This document shows positions 1-13,116 of a stretch of 64,000 nt of DNA, one piece after another (positions within the stretch are counted from its first letter, which is position 1; every line of letters starts with the position of its first letter). Made by a program: the position numbers and the translations under genes. The notes under the pieces are model-generated. The model made no database searches. It was not told where the DNA came from and was given only the letters and a program-made list of their open reading frames with translations. The DNA comes from Opisthocomus hoazin (taxonomy: Eukaryota; Chordata; Aves; Opisthocomiformes; Opisthocomidae). The stretch is taken from positions 5,868,417-5,932,416 of the forward strand of contig NC_134415.1 of NCBI RefSeq assembly GCF_030867145.1. The letters run 5' to 3'.

Positions 1-825
1 TGTTCGGTCTTCGTTGTGCGTTTCTCGATAATTTCGTTATCTTCCCTGGGCTTTCAGCAGCGCTGTTGGCAGCAGGCGAAGGATCGCCGGGACCGGCATC
101 CGCTGTTCTGAGGGAGTCAAAGGAATAATGTGGCCACAGCGGAGTGTGAGGGAGCAGAAGGAAGGACGCAGGACACCGCCGCGCCCGGGAGGGAGGGTGA
201 TGGCAGAACGGCTCAAGGCGAGAAGCTGCCCCGGACGCGAATATCGCCAAGCGACGGAAAATCTGGAGAAAGTAAGAGTCCTCGAGGGGACAAAAACCAC
301 GTGGGGCTGTTTAAATGGGCTGGGGAGGCACAATCCTGACTGGGGTCTGGTGTAAGATGTCGCGGCTCTGTCCCCCATTTGGGAAGGGGAGCTGGCACCC
401 CGACACGCTGCTCCCCCGGGGCTCCAAGACTGCAGCAGCAGAAAGCCTGAGACCTGCAGCGGTTGCTGGGTTTGGCTTTGCCGAGAGGACCTCGACCCCC
501 TCTCGCTCGGCGCCGACACCGGTGCAGCTCCGCTGCGTGCTCAGCTGGCTGCGAAGCTCCCGTGGGCACTTGGCCAATAATATCTCTTCAACGAGATTTA
601 GTAAAAGGACAAACTGGAGGCCACTTGAAAATTGCGATTATTTTCCACAGGAAACTCCTAAGCAACAAATTCTGGGGCATTCTTTGTTTTTGAAAGGGAA
701 GCATCAAAACGAAGCCCTTCAGAGCACAGTTGTTCAAAACTTCAAATGCTTCCATAAGGAGATGTTTTGCAGTTTCCGTTTCATTAATCTACAGCAAAAT
801 TCAAACAGAACACTGCCTGTTAGAG
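1..825. other. Intergenic sequence, no gene seen
   Basis: GC-rich up to about 560, then AT-richer. No conserved protein segment, RNA gene or repeat was recognised. Confidence 0.5.
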
Positions 826-828
826 TTT

Positions 829-877
<49 letters not shown>

Positions 878-901
878 TTTCTTTCTTTCTTCTTTCTTTC
901 T

Positions 902-994
<93 letters not shown>

Positions 995-1283
995 TTTTCG
1001 CTCTTTCGCTCTTTCTTTCGCTCTCTTTCGCTCTTTCTTTTGCTCTTTCGCTTTCTTTTTCTTTCATTCTTTCTTTCACTCTTTTGCTCTTTCACTCTTT
1101 CACTCTTCCTTTCCTCTTTCTTCTTTCTTTTCCCTTTCTCCCTCCCTCTCTTCCTTCCTTCCTTCCTCCCTCCCTCCCTCCCTCCCCTCCCTCCCTCCCT
1201 TCCTTCCTTCCTTCCTTCCTTCCTTCCTTCCTTCCTTCCTTCCTTCCTTCCTTCCTTCCTTCCTTCCTTCCCTCCCTCTTTTT
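826..1283. repeat. Compound pyrimidine microsatellite, (CTTT)n then (CCTT)n
   Basis: The + strand is almost pure pyrimidine for about 460 bp. It starts as (CTTT)n to about 998, passes through a block where CGCTC interrupts CTTT units (998-1110), and ends as (CCTT)n and (CCCT)n. Long open frames on both strands here are repeat translations, not genes. Confidence 0.97.
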
Positions 1284-3315
1284 GAACTGAACAGGCATTT
1301 CTCTTCAAAAAACAGCTAAAAGAGCTATTCAGACGTGTAGTTTTCCACGGGCATCTCCTGGGGCTGGAGAACGGAGCAGCTGGGGGTGGCTGTGAGCTCT
1401 TGACCAGCCGATGGGTAACGGCAGGACGTGCGTCTCAGGCTGATAAACTCCCCTGTTCCGGGGAGGACACGAGAGGTGGGTGAACTGCTAAGGACGGACG
1501 TAGGGCTGAGCTGTTCGCCTGCACCATCTCCCACTCCGCAGCTTGCCCACGATGAGCTGCTGCAAATCTTTAGGAGGCTTCCAGTTCACCTTTGCTGTCC
1601 CAAGTGGCTGGTGTGGAGGGCTCGGGCGTGGGACAGATGCCGGTCAGGGTGGGCAGCTTTAGCACCAGGGCCGTTCAGAGCATCCCCCGGCCTCACACTC
1701 TCTCCTGGGAACTGCTGGCAGCTTTGGGGCATCCTTTTCAGCCCCCCCAGGGGCAGAAGAGCCTTTGAGGGACCAGAGGGTCCATGTTGAAGCCTGGGAA
1801 ATGAGCTGTAATTGCAGCTGGCGAAGGCTTCATTTTTAATTTGTTCAGGACATGAAAAAATAAAGCAGCTTCTGATTGCTATGTAGTGGGGAAAGCCGGG
1901 CATAGCGCTGGTTCCCTTTGGGGGACGTGTGCTGCGTGTGATGGGGATGAGACAAACCTTTTATCTCCCAGGGCGTCTCTTCCTTCCCGCCCCAGGGCAC
2001 CCCGTCACCCTTGAAGCTGCATCGCCCAGCGCGGAGCTGGGGCCGGCAGCGTGCAAACCTCCAGCGGCGCGGCCAACCCCGGCAGCGTCCCCTCCCGCGC
2101 TTGCAGGGCCCACAGCCAAACCCCGTCTTGTCTCGGCTTCTCAAGGCCATGCTCCGAAACCGAAGCGTGCGGCTCGGAGAGAAACCGTTCAGGGAGTGCC
2201 GCAGGCAGCCCGGGAATGAGCCGCTCTGTAACCCCACCTCGGCGAGCTGCGTATATATAGATCCCTGGAAGCAGCTTTCTCCCTTGGCACATCCGTCCTA
2301 CCCGTCGTACCCTCCCTGCCCCGCTGTGCCCCCACCACTTGGCTTCCAGCAGCTTCTCTCCCTTCCAGGGAAAACAAGACTTTAAAGCTGAGAAATCTCA
2401 CCGCTGGAGGGGAAGGGACGGGGACCACGCGAGCGGGAGGAGGTCCGAAGGAGGTCAACCCAAAAGAAGCCAACAAGGTTTCCCGGGGCAACTACACCTG
2501 CTCCCGTGAGACTTTTGAATTCCCTCTAGCAGCTGTAATCACAAAGAACGGTTAAAAGAACTGTTCTGGGTCTGCCGGCGATGCACGCCGCTGCCACTGC
2601 GTCACCCGCCTGCGGAGCACGGCCGAGGGCGCACGGGGAGCTCTGCGCTGCGTCCCGTGCAGGAAATGGAGCGTGGGCCAGGCGCTGGGGCCGTCGGCTT
2701 TCTCGCCACGAGCGATTCGGAGTGGCTGTGTAGGGATGGGCTGTTCAAAAGGCTATAGAACAGATATTCTCCATAAGGAACAGCTATTCCTCCACAAGGA
2801 TTTTTTGTCCTGGAAACCCCTGCTCCCCCAATAAACCAACAGGGAGGTCCCAGAGCCCCCAACCCCAAACATTTTGAAGCGGCGACGGTGTTGTTTCAGC
2901 CTAATCCCAGCAGCACTGCGGCGGGTGATATGGCACATTTCTGTGACTGCAGAAGCGAGTGGTTTACATCAGGAGGTCGGTTTTCTGTCTCCTTTTTCCC
3001 TTCCTGTCCCAAGCCCGTCACGGTTTTCCTCTGTGACCATAAGCAAGTCAACACTTGCGGCTCTGTTACCAGCAAAGTGACTTTTCTGTTTTCAATCCCA
3101 AAAGAAGATGATGAGGAATAGCTAATGCTCACGAAGGGTTCTGAGATGTTGTCTTAGAAGGTGTTTGGGGAATGTGAAATACTCACGATCCTAAATTTAG
3201 CTCTGAATGTCACAAAGCCGTTTCCTGGCACAAATGCCAGAGAAAGTCTTGAAATCGGAACGTTTTCCAAGCGTGGCCACAAGCCGGGGGCTGCAGTAGC
3301 CGCTGGCAGTGCCAG
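1284..3315. other. Intergenic GC-rich sequence with a TATA-like element
   Basis: No conserved ORF. A TATATATAG element at 2252-2260 sits in CG-rich sequence, about 30 bp before TCTCCCTTGG. It could be a core promoter, but no downstream gene is visible. Confidence 0.35.
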
Positions 3316-3915
3316 GGATCACAGAATCACAGAATCACAGAATAGTAGGGGTTGGAAGGGACCTCTGTGGGTCATCTAGTCCAACCCCCCCGCTGAAGCA
3401 GGGTCACCTACAGCAGGCTGCACAGGACCTTGTCCAGGCGGGTCTTGAATATCTCCAGAGAAGGAGACTCCACAACCTCCCTGGGCAGCCTGTTCCAGTG
3501 CTCCGTCACCCTCAGAGAGAAGAAGTTCCTCCTCATGTTCAGACGGAACTTCCTGTGCCTCAGTTTGTGCCCATTACCCCTTGTCCTGTCACTGGGCACC
3601 ACTGAAAAGAGCTTGGCCCCATCCTCCTGACACCCACCCTGCAGATATTTGTAGGCATTTATAAGGTCCCCTCGCAGCCTTCTCTTCTTCAGGCTGAACA
3701 AGCCCAGTTCCCTCAACCTCTCCTCGTAGTGGAGATGCTCCAGTCCCCTCACCATCCTTGTAGCCCTCCGCTGGACTCTCTCCAGTAGCTCTTCATCCTT
3801 CTTGAACTGGGGAGCCCAGAACTGGACACAGTACTCCAGATGAGGCCTCACCAGGGTAGTGTAGAGGGGAAGGAGAACCTCCCTTGTCCTGCTGGCCACA
3901 CTCTTCTTGATCTCC
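3316..3915 (-). mobile_element. CR1 LINE, 5'-truncated (reverse transcriptase C-terminal part and 3' end)
   Basis: The minus strand encodes a nearly open segment of CR1 ORF2 ([19 protein letters not shown] ... [17 protein letters not shown]). It is followed by the CR1 3' tail and three copies of an 8-bp TCTGTGAT-type terminal repeat at 3316-3342. The 5' part is missing, as is usual for CR1. Boundaries are good to about 20 bp. Confidence 0.93.
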
Positions 3916-6900
3916 AGCTCTGCCTCCGTGAGAGTCTGGGGTGTTGCTGGGAGCCCGGACCGACCTCTTCCTCCCCAGCCACTCGCGCCAGCAACCCGAA
4001 ACATCAGCCACGTCTGTCCTTGCTCTGGGTCCAACACGTCCGTACTCGGCCCGCAAGAGCCCTGCGGGATGAGGTTATTTCTCAAACCCAACGAAACCGG
4101 CAAATTTAGGAGGATTAGAGCATTCAAATCCACTCACCGCAGGGAGAATGTGGGAAGTCTCCTTCAGGATAAAGGTTTGAGGAGAAAAACAGCGATTGAT
4201 TTTAGACCTACTGCTCTGAGGTTTACTCCCTCTTCCCTTTATTTTCGTCAGCCCACTGAAGCCAGCCCACCCTGGCCAAGACTACGTGGTCGAGGGGTCA
4301 TGATCCCCCTGGTCGTGTGATTGCCTGTAAATTGTCCACTTCTTGTTTGGTGTTGTGATGACGTTATTTTGATTTTGGTGTGGGGAATTCTTCTTGTTGA
4401 TGTGGCTGAAGGTTGTGAAGACTGTGTGATGAATGTGGATTTTAATGATAATTCTTAAATAATTTTTTTTAAATGTCAGACAGGTGAACAGAGAAGATTG
4501 ATCTGCTCAGACAGCAAAATTTGGCATCAAGTGGAACTTGGTGCTAAAATCCAAAGTCCAAGTTAAAAAGGGTGTTGTTTAATCCTTAATGTGTGGTTAA
4601 TACTTAACCTCTGCTGACACCTTGCTTTATTTTTCCTTAGTGCCTGCTGCGCGTGTTCCTGTGTGGAGAAGCGACTTGACGTAACTCCTGCCACATCTTG
4701 ACTGGGATCCAGAAACCGGCTGCAGCTCTGCCCAAACTGGAGCTGCTTGGTTTCTTCATCGGCAGCATCTTCCCCAGGCAGAGGCTGCGGCAGGGCTGCG
4801 GGCAGCCCAGGAGCACGGCTGCTGAACGGGCATCGCTGTTTAAAAATAAAAAGGGGAGAGCAGAGGACAAGGTGGAAAATATTGCAAGGTCAGCAGGCGG
4901 CGTGCGGAGGGCTCGTGCCTGGGCAAGGGGGGTCTGGGCAAGGGCAGAACAAATACTGGGAGCTGTGGACACAGAGGCCACGTCAGGAGAAGGCGTCTGG
5001 GATGATCTGCAGCACAGGAATGGTGGAGAAGGCTCCCAGGGGTCCGGTATTGACATTGCACTTGGTATTAATTTTTACTATTTGTGCCCATTTCAGCGTG
5101 GCGGCAAAGTTTCAGCCCGTTTCTCCAGTCACAGATGCCCTCTGCTAGGTCGGGCAAATCCTCGATTTAACAGTTTGCAAGCGTGCTGGAGTCGATTCAT
5201 GCAAGTAATCCTCACCGAAGCCGCCGAGAAGACAAGGGATTTGGCTAATGTCTCAGTGCTTGCATGATCAGGTCCCAGATTAAGAAACAAAGCCACGGCA
5301 ATAAAAGCAATCCCACGAGGAAGCAGAAGGGAGGAAGAGGGACCAATTAGTTTGATTGCTCTAAGTCCAGGAGCTGGCGTGACTTTGAGGCCGTGAAATG
5401 CTCAGCTGGAAGAAAAAGACTAAAAAAACATTCTTTTCCTGAAGTGTGTGAGATGTATGCATTTAATTGGTTGCCTCCTCTGTAGAGTTTTTATTGCTGA
5501 TTTCGTAATTCACATCTATTTTTCTCCATTTTCTGTGGAAGAATCGGCCTGAATTAAGGCATGGTTAAGCAAATGAGGGTATAGATGAAAACTGAAAAGC
5601 GGCGAGATCCAAGTCTGGACCACAGATATTCTCTGGGAGCAGCAGCTTTGATAAATAAGATACATGGGTGGAAAAATAAGCGTTTAAGGAGAAAATGTTT
5701 TATGACATAACCCAGCGTTGAGCTGGGAAAGAGCACCAAGCGGCAGAGCTGGAAGCGAGGGCAGGCTCGAGCTCCCAGGACGGATTTTCCTTCCCAGCCC
5801 TGGGTTATCTCTGACCAGCAAGATGGTAAGAGGCTTCTGAGTAGTTTTGGATAAATTACCATAGATGGACTGACCGCGTATGGGGACGGAGCTTTTGTAT
5901 GGTAAGCGTAACCGTGAGCAGGTTTTGGTACTGCTAAATGAATATTTAAAGCAAATGTCTGATAAGTTCTTCCCTGGCAGTTTGACTTGCGAGTCACGTT
6001 GCGCAGTCCCCAGCCATGCCCCTCTCTATTTATAAATTCATGCCGTGCTATATCTGACTCGCTAAATAAGCCTTCCAAATCGCGGAAGGGATTCTGGTGG
6101 CGTGTTATGGGACGCGGGGAATAATTTAGAAGAGCGAGGGAAGTTAGAAAGGGCGCGGCGAATCTCCGCACGCTCGCCGCCTTCTGAAGAGCAGAGCTTA
6201 CGCGCCGCTTAGCTTTTTCTTTTTCGCCATGAAAAGATGCGGGCCGTCAACTTCAGTCTGTCAGGAGCAAGGGGGGGAGAGAAGAGCAGAGCAAGGGGTC
6301 ACCCCCAGACCCCAGCAAGACCCAGCCAGAGCCCTTGCGTGCAGCTGGGCTGTGCGGGGAGTCCCGCCTGGTGCTTTCTTCAGCTGTCCCAACCCGTGGC
6401 TCGTGCAGAGCGGTGCACATCTCCCCGTCGAGCAGGCGGAGGGCACGGGTGACAAGGCAAGGGTGCACGAGGTGCGCGGTGGAACTTGGGCTGGGGAGCA
6501 GAGCGATGGTGCCACTCCTGCAGAAGGCAGAGCTCCGACCGGTTCTGCCCCGTCTCCTCTCCATAGACAAAGGGCAAAGGGAGACAAAGACACACGAAGA
6601 GTTTTTATAAAGGGTGCTTTGGATGAATTCATGATCTTCTTTTTCCCTGCAAGTTCCTTTTCGGTGGTAGCTTTCTGCAGATGCACTGAGCAAAAGAGAG
6701 ACCAGGGCTGAATGTGGGGGGCGCGTACATCCTCACGTTCGGGACCACGTTGGGGCCTGAGGGTTGTGCCTGCCGTGGCAGAAGGAAGGATGGTGCAGTC
6801 AGTGTGCTTGGTCACCTACATGGACATACACAAAGTTCCCCACACATAAATCAGTATTTAGGCTCCATGGGACAGGCGAAGCATCTAGAATAATTGTACA

Positions 6901-8003
6901 AAAAAACCCCAGGTAATCAAAAGTCCTCTTCAAGAAACCAGGTCAGATGAGACCTTTCTATTGCGTTCTCTGGTGACGCTGAAGTCACCAGGCATGGCGG
7001 CCCTCTGCCTCAGCTCACCGTGGAGCCCTGGGCTGGCACAGCTGCCATAGCTTGGGAAACGAAATTGCTCTTCGTTTACTATATTTAATCAAGGCTCTTT
7101 TGTACTTGTATCTCGTGGCCAGATTTGTCTCCCGAGCAACATCCGGGGAGAATCTTGGGTTCATGTGGCCTTGCTCCTCTCCACGTAGAGGTTTGATAGG
7201 GGAGGGACAGATGGCGATTTCTGCAGGAGATCTACATCTCTGTCTTCCCTGGAGCCTTAGGAGGGAGCTGCAAGCTTAAGAAAATCAACGTAGGCAAGTC
7301 CAGCATGTTCATAATCTTCCTCGGAAAGCAGATCAGTGGGGTTGCAGAGTTTTCTGTTTCTGAGGCTTTAGTGACTGGAGGTACTGGGTTGATTCCTGCT
7401 GGTTGCTTTCTGTGTGCCTCCTGGAGCTGGCTGCTTACTGGTGGACGTTGTTCGACTCTGAAGGACTTCACAACAAGGCAACTTCTTTCCTGTCCAACTT
7501 AGCAAGGCCAGGCTGCCATAGCGTTCATTCAGCTTTGCTGAGCACCTTCTTCCACAGAGGTCCCGGTGCCAGCGGTTGGTCTGAGCACCACAGGGACAGC
7601 GTACGGAGGCAGTCACCTAGGGCTGGGCAGGCAGCGACACAGCTACAAATGAACCGGTATTTCACGGCCAGAGGAAGATGCCGGTCTGCCCTTGCACAGG
7701 TCGGGGAGCAGGAGCGTGGGGGTGGCAGGGATGCCCAGACGGCAAGGAGCACAACCCAGAGTCCCAAACTCCCCATCTCCTCTCTCAGGAGTAAAGCCAC
7801 CCACCTCGTCAGCCACTGCTAGCAAAATGCACGGATCAAGTTTGCCCGTGGATAACGCTCATGTTTCTTCTCAGCCAGCACGTAGCTGGTACCGAGCTTC
7901 GCCAGGAGCTTGGCTCAGTGCAGCTTTTTTGTTGTATATCCCCCGAATTTCCTCATGTTGTCCATCACCGCCGACCCAGGACAAGTTCCCAAGTAACCAG
8001 TGA
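3916..8003. other. Intergenic sequence, no gene seen
   Basis: No conserved coding segment on either strand. CTATTTATAA at 6026-6035 matches the MEF2 consensus. The stretch 5400-6150 is AT-richer than its surroundings and could be a regulatory element; this is only a base-composition impression. Confidence 0.4.
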
Positions 8004-8263
8004 TAGGATGAGAGGCAATGGCCTCAATTGCATCAGGGGAGGTTCAGATTGGATATCAGGAAAAATTTCTTTACTGCAAAAGTGGTCAGGCATTGGACCA
8101 GGCTGCCCAGGGCAGTGGTGGAGTCCCCATCCCTGGAGGGGTTCAAAAACCGTGTGGATGTGGCACTTGGGGACATGGTTTAGCAAGCATGGTGGTGTTG
8201 GGGTGTCGGCTGCACTTGATGATCTTAGAGGTCTTCTCCAACCTTAGTGATTCTATAATTCTA
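8004..8263 (+). mobile_element. CR1 LINE 3' fragment
   Basis: This is the last 260 bp of a CR1 copy of the type whose ORF2 reads [19 protein letters not shown] before decay. It ends with TTCTCCAACCTTAGTGATTCTATAATTCT, split here only by point changes. It sits in sequence with no gene. Confidence 0.88.
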
Positions 8264-9786
8264 AGCAATGGGTGTAGCTGGAGTCATTTCTTTCTAACCA
8301 GGGCAACCGGCAAGTGTTGGTGCTGGGGCAGGAACTGGCAAGCTGCGCCGCCAGCCCCTCCGCTGCTCCAAAACCAGCCCCCCGCGTGCCCTTGGCCCCC
8401 TCGGAGGGGAAAGCAGCCCATCATTCCTCACGTGCAGCCTGGCTGACGCTTACAGCGGTGTTTCTGGACACTGATGGTTAGTTTTGCATGGGGCGGCGAG
8501 GACAAGGTGGGGTCAGCTTCCCCCGGCATGGGCTCGGGGCACCGGGGTGGCTCGTGCAGGGAGAGGTCTGGTTCACGGGCGGCTCGGGCTGGATTCCCAC
8601 CAGCGAGCTGGGGAGGTGAAAGCCAGCCTAACGCCACTCTCCAGAGCCAACAGGTTCCCCATGCCGAGTAGATAATTCATTACGAACAATATACACAGAT
8701 GTCAGCACTCTCTAGGGGAGCTGCTCACAAGTGGTGCGCAGGTTTTTCTCAAGGGCATCCATTTGTCAAAACCGTGCTGGAGATACTTGCTGGCGCCCGG
8801 GAGGATGCGGCGTTTCAAGCCGGGGCTTCTCCCGCTGGGCATGGCTTCCGCTTGCTCCCTGTCCCCCGAGAACTGAAGTCCTGACGCCGGGTGATGGCAG
8901 ATTGAGGTGTTCTTTCCGTAAGGATGCCACAGGGTCTGTAGCTGTCCTGTTTGGTGACTGTCCTCGTAAGGAGGCTGCTACGCTGGAGTGTTTGAGGAGG
9001 GGACAAGCAGATCTCTGGAGACAAATGTATGAAAATTTTAATCTGGGGAGACCTGGCTGTAGTGCTTGCTTTTCTGTATTTTCAGTCGGTGCTGTGCTCT
9101 GATGAACGGCAAGGCTTCATCCGAGGAAGCGACAAGGAAGCCCTGAAGACACAACCGGAGATTCTACAAAATGCTAGGTGGCAGACAACCCCCCCTGCCA
9201 AGGGAGGCCGGTGCTTTAACCACAGAAACGGAGGGACCCTGGGCCGTCGAGTGCCTGCTGCCCATGCAGAAGGGGCGGTGGGACGCAGGGCAGTGCCAGG
9301 ACCTCAACCCAGCCTCGGGCTGCGCCGGCATCTCCCCGTCCGACAGCCAAAGGTCCGATTGCGCTCCCCTCGCTCTCTGCGGAGACCGGCGCACGCGGGG
9401 TTTGCACATCCGCAGACTCCAAAGGGTTAAAAACAGATCCCACCCCGCCGATGGCACCTCTTGTGTCCATTTAAAGGTCTGCCATGCTTTTCGGGCGTTT
9501 CCATCCTCTGTGAGACCAGAGAAAATGCCTCCACGGTGGTGACATTTTGTTCAAGGCCTTTTTTTATTTTTCATTATTTTAAGCAGCGGCTGCCCGGGCT
9601 CGCTCCCCTTCGGAGCGCTGTTTCGGCGGGGCTGCGTTCGCCACCGACTGCCTTGTTCTAAACTGGGAACGGCAGCGCGTTTGCCGGCACGCTTGTGGTG
9701 CTCTCCGCTGCGACGCGGAGTCAGCAGCTAACCCGTTTGTATGTCTCAGCAAGGCAGGGACTCGCTCTCTAGAATGAGTAAACCGC
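8264..9786. other. Intergenic sequence, no gene seen
   Basis: Overlapping short open frames only, none with a family motif. No repeat was recognised. Confidence 0.45.
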
Positions 9787-10610
<824 letters not shown>

Positions 10611-10810
10611 TTTTGATGCCCTGGTGCAGGAAGGACTTGTTAGAAGAGCGCTGTGCTTTCTGGCACTTGTTGATGTTGGCCATGTGAGGTGGTGGTGCTA
10701 CTTCCGGGGTGGACATCCCAGCAGATACCTGGTGCATGTGTTCCTCCAAGTGTCACCACGTCCGCGCCTTAGCAAACAGCTGGGGCTGGACCTGGGTGCA
10801 TCGGTCACCC

Positions 10811-11064
10811 CAGCAATGGACACAAACTGAAGCAGGGGAAGTTCCACCTGAACATGAGAAAGAACTTCTTCACTTTGAGGGTGATGGAGCCCTGGCCCAG
10901 GCTGTCCAGGGAGGTTGTGGAGTCTCCTTCTCTGGAGATATTCAAACCCTGCCTGGACAAGGTCCTGTGCAGCCTGCTCTGGGTGACCCTGCTTCGGCAG
11001 AGGGGTTGGACTGGGTGACCCACAGAGGTCCCTTCCAACCCCGAACATTCTGTGATTCTGTGAT
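10811..11064 (+). mobile_element. CR1 LINE 3' fragment
   Basis: This fragment begins within the ORF2 segment matching [16 protein letters not shown] and ends with two TCTGTGAT units. It lies about 200 bp after the second pyrimidine microsatellite. Confidence 0.9.
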
Positions 11065-12329
11065 CTTCTCCGGGCACACTGGGGCTGCCGGGGATGGCTC
11101 TCTGGGTGCTGCTGCCTCCCCACTGCCGATAAAGCCGGGGAGAAATGGTGTGTGCTGGGCACACCGTGGGCCCGGTGCCGGCAGGGTGCAGTCCCAGCTG
11201 GTGCTTGGCTCTTGGGGCCAAGGAGGCTGCTTTGGATGCAGACGGGATCAAGGGATCAGCGCACGGACAGGCATGTGGGCACATCCAGAAGAAGGGAAAA
11301 ACAAAGCAGAGTTGCTGGGGGTCTCCTGCCGCGGAGGGAAGCGGTGAAGTGGGCTGCGGCGTGGTGGCACCGGTCTGTGCCCTCTGAGGTTTGTGCTGCT
11401 GCTGCAGTGGCCGGGAGCGGGGAGCGGGGCTGGGTGCCCATGGCACAGGGGTGCCAGCAGCTTCCCCCCCGCCGAGCGACACTGGCAGGAGCCGCGCACT
11501 GCTGGAAAAGGGGCTTTCTCAGCTGGCACCCACCAGGTCACGCACAGCCCAGGCCACCGCCTCGCGCCGTGTGAAACCCAAGAAAGCCTGGATAATCTCC
11601 AAAGGACGGATGAAATTCCCATATCAAGCAAGCCTCACTCTAGCTCCGCTAAAGCCCAGGGAGGTTTGCCTTCGTAGGAGGACCTGGGTGCTTTTATAAG
11701 GGGCTCCATTCCTCCCCCGGGAGCCCCCAGCCAGTCAGCGCGGCTGAGACCTTATTAGGGACGCTGCTCCCCGAGTTTGGACTACACGGCCCCGTCACGT
11801 TCCCCGTCGGAAGGCTCCCCGTGAGATCCCCCTGACCCTGACTTACAGCGGCAGCGAAGGCAGCGGCTCCCGGGCGAGAGGCAGGGAGGAAGGGGCTCTG
11901 CTTCTCATCCTCCCAGCCAGCGCTCTGCCCAAGCAGAAGGGAGGAGGAGAAGCGGACGAAGTGAGGACAAGCCAAGGTGCCAGCGTGGTCGGGAAGGGGA
12001 AGCCATCAGCCCCCCTCCAGCGTACTGCTCGTGGCTTCCAAGCCTGCCTTCGCCTTCCCGACCACCGTTTCCCAGTTCCTTTCTGCTGCCCCTGTGCAAT
12101 TTTGGGCAGGATTTAGAAGCTCAGCTCAGCAGCTGAGCCCCATCTCTGTTCAGAGCTGAGCCCTTGATGCCAGGCGCTTTATTTGAGGCTGAAAGTTGGC
12201 AGGGTGCAGCAGTGCCCTGCAGAGAGGCCGGGACTCCTGCACACCCCTCCCTGCCCAGCCTTCCTCACGTCCCAGCAGCACCCATCGCTGTGTCCTCCTC
12301 CACCCCTCGTCCTCAGCTGGAGCCAGCAG
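11065..12329. other. Intergenic GC-rich sequence with a TATA-like and CArG-like pair
   Basis: TTTATAAG at 11693-11700 and a perfect CArG box (CCTTATTAGG) at 11750-11759 lie close together. No transcript can be inferred. Confidence 0.35.
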
Positions 12330-13116
12330 GTCCTGATGAGGTTCAACAAGGGCAAGTGCAGGGTTCTGCACCTGGGGAGGAACAACCCCATGCACCAGTA
12401 CAGGCTGGGGCAGACCTGCTGGAGAGCAGCTCTGTGGAGAGGGACCTGGGAGTGCTGGTGGACGACAGGTTGACCATGAGCCAGCAGTGTGCCCTGGCTG
12501 CCAAGAAGGCCAATGGGATCCTGGGATGCACTAGGAGGAGTGTGGCCAGCAGGTCAAGGGAGGTTCTCCTTCCCCTCTACTCTGCCCTAGTGAGGCCCCA
12601 TCTGGAGTACTGTGTCCAGTTCTGGGCTCTCCACTTCGAGAAAGATGAGGAGCTACTGGAGAGAGTCCAGCGGAGGGCTATGAGGATGATGAGGGGACTG
12701 GAGCATCTCTCCTACGAGGAGAGGCTGAGGGAACTGGGCTTGTTCAGCCTGGAGAAGAGAAGGCTGAGAGGGGACCTTCTAAATGCCTATAAATATCTCA
12801 AGGGTGGGTGTCAGGAGGATGGGGCCAGACTCTTTTCAGTGGTGCCCAGCGACAGGACAAGGGGCAACGGGCACAAACTGAAGCACAGGAAGTTCCAGCT
12901 GAACATGAAGAAGAATTTCTTCCCTCTGAGGGTGACGGAGCCCTGGAACAGGCTGCCCAGGGAGGTTGTGGAGTCTCCTTCTCTGGAGATATTCAAGACC
13001 CGCCTGGATGCGGTCCTGTGCAGCCTGCTCTGGGTGACCCTGCTTCGGCAGGAGGGTTGGACTGGGTGACCCACAGAGGTCCCTTCCAACCCCTACCATT
13101 CTGTGATTCTGTGATT
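12330..13116 (+). mobile_element. CR1 LINE, 5'-truncated, about 790 bp
   Basis: This is the longest + strand copy. From about 12420 to the stop at 13067 the ORF2 C-terminal frame is uninterrupted ([17 protein letters not shown] ... LRQEGWTG). The preceding segment ([17 protein letters not shown]) is in another frame because of a one-base change near 12415. The terminal repeat TCTGTGATTCTGTGATT ends the copy. Confidence 0.94.

Noticed and set aside
12164-13069. A 301-codon frame that could be taken for a gene
   Set aside because: Its last two thirds are CR1 ORF2 in a truncated copy and its first part is non-CR1 sequence without a motif. The other CR1-derived frames (3408-4133, 19805-20248, 27669-28277, 57809-58240) are rejected as host genes for the same reason.
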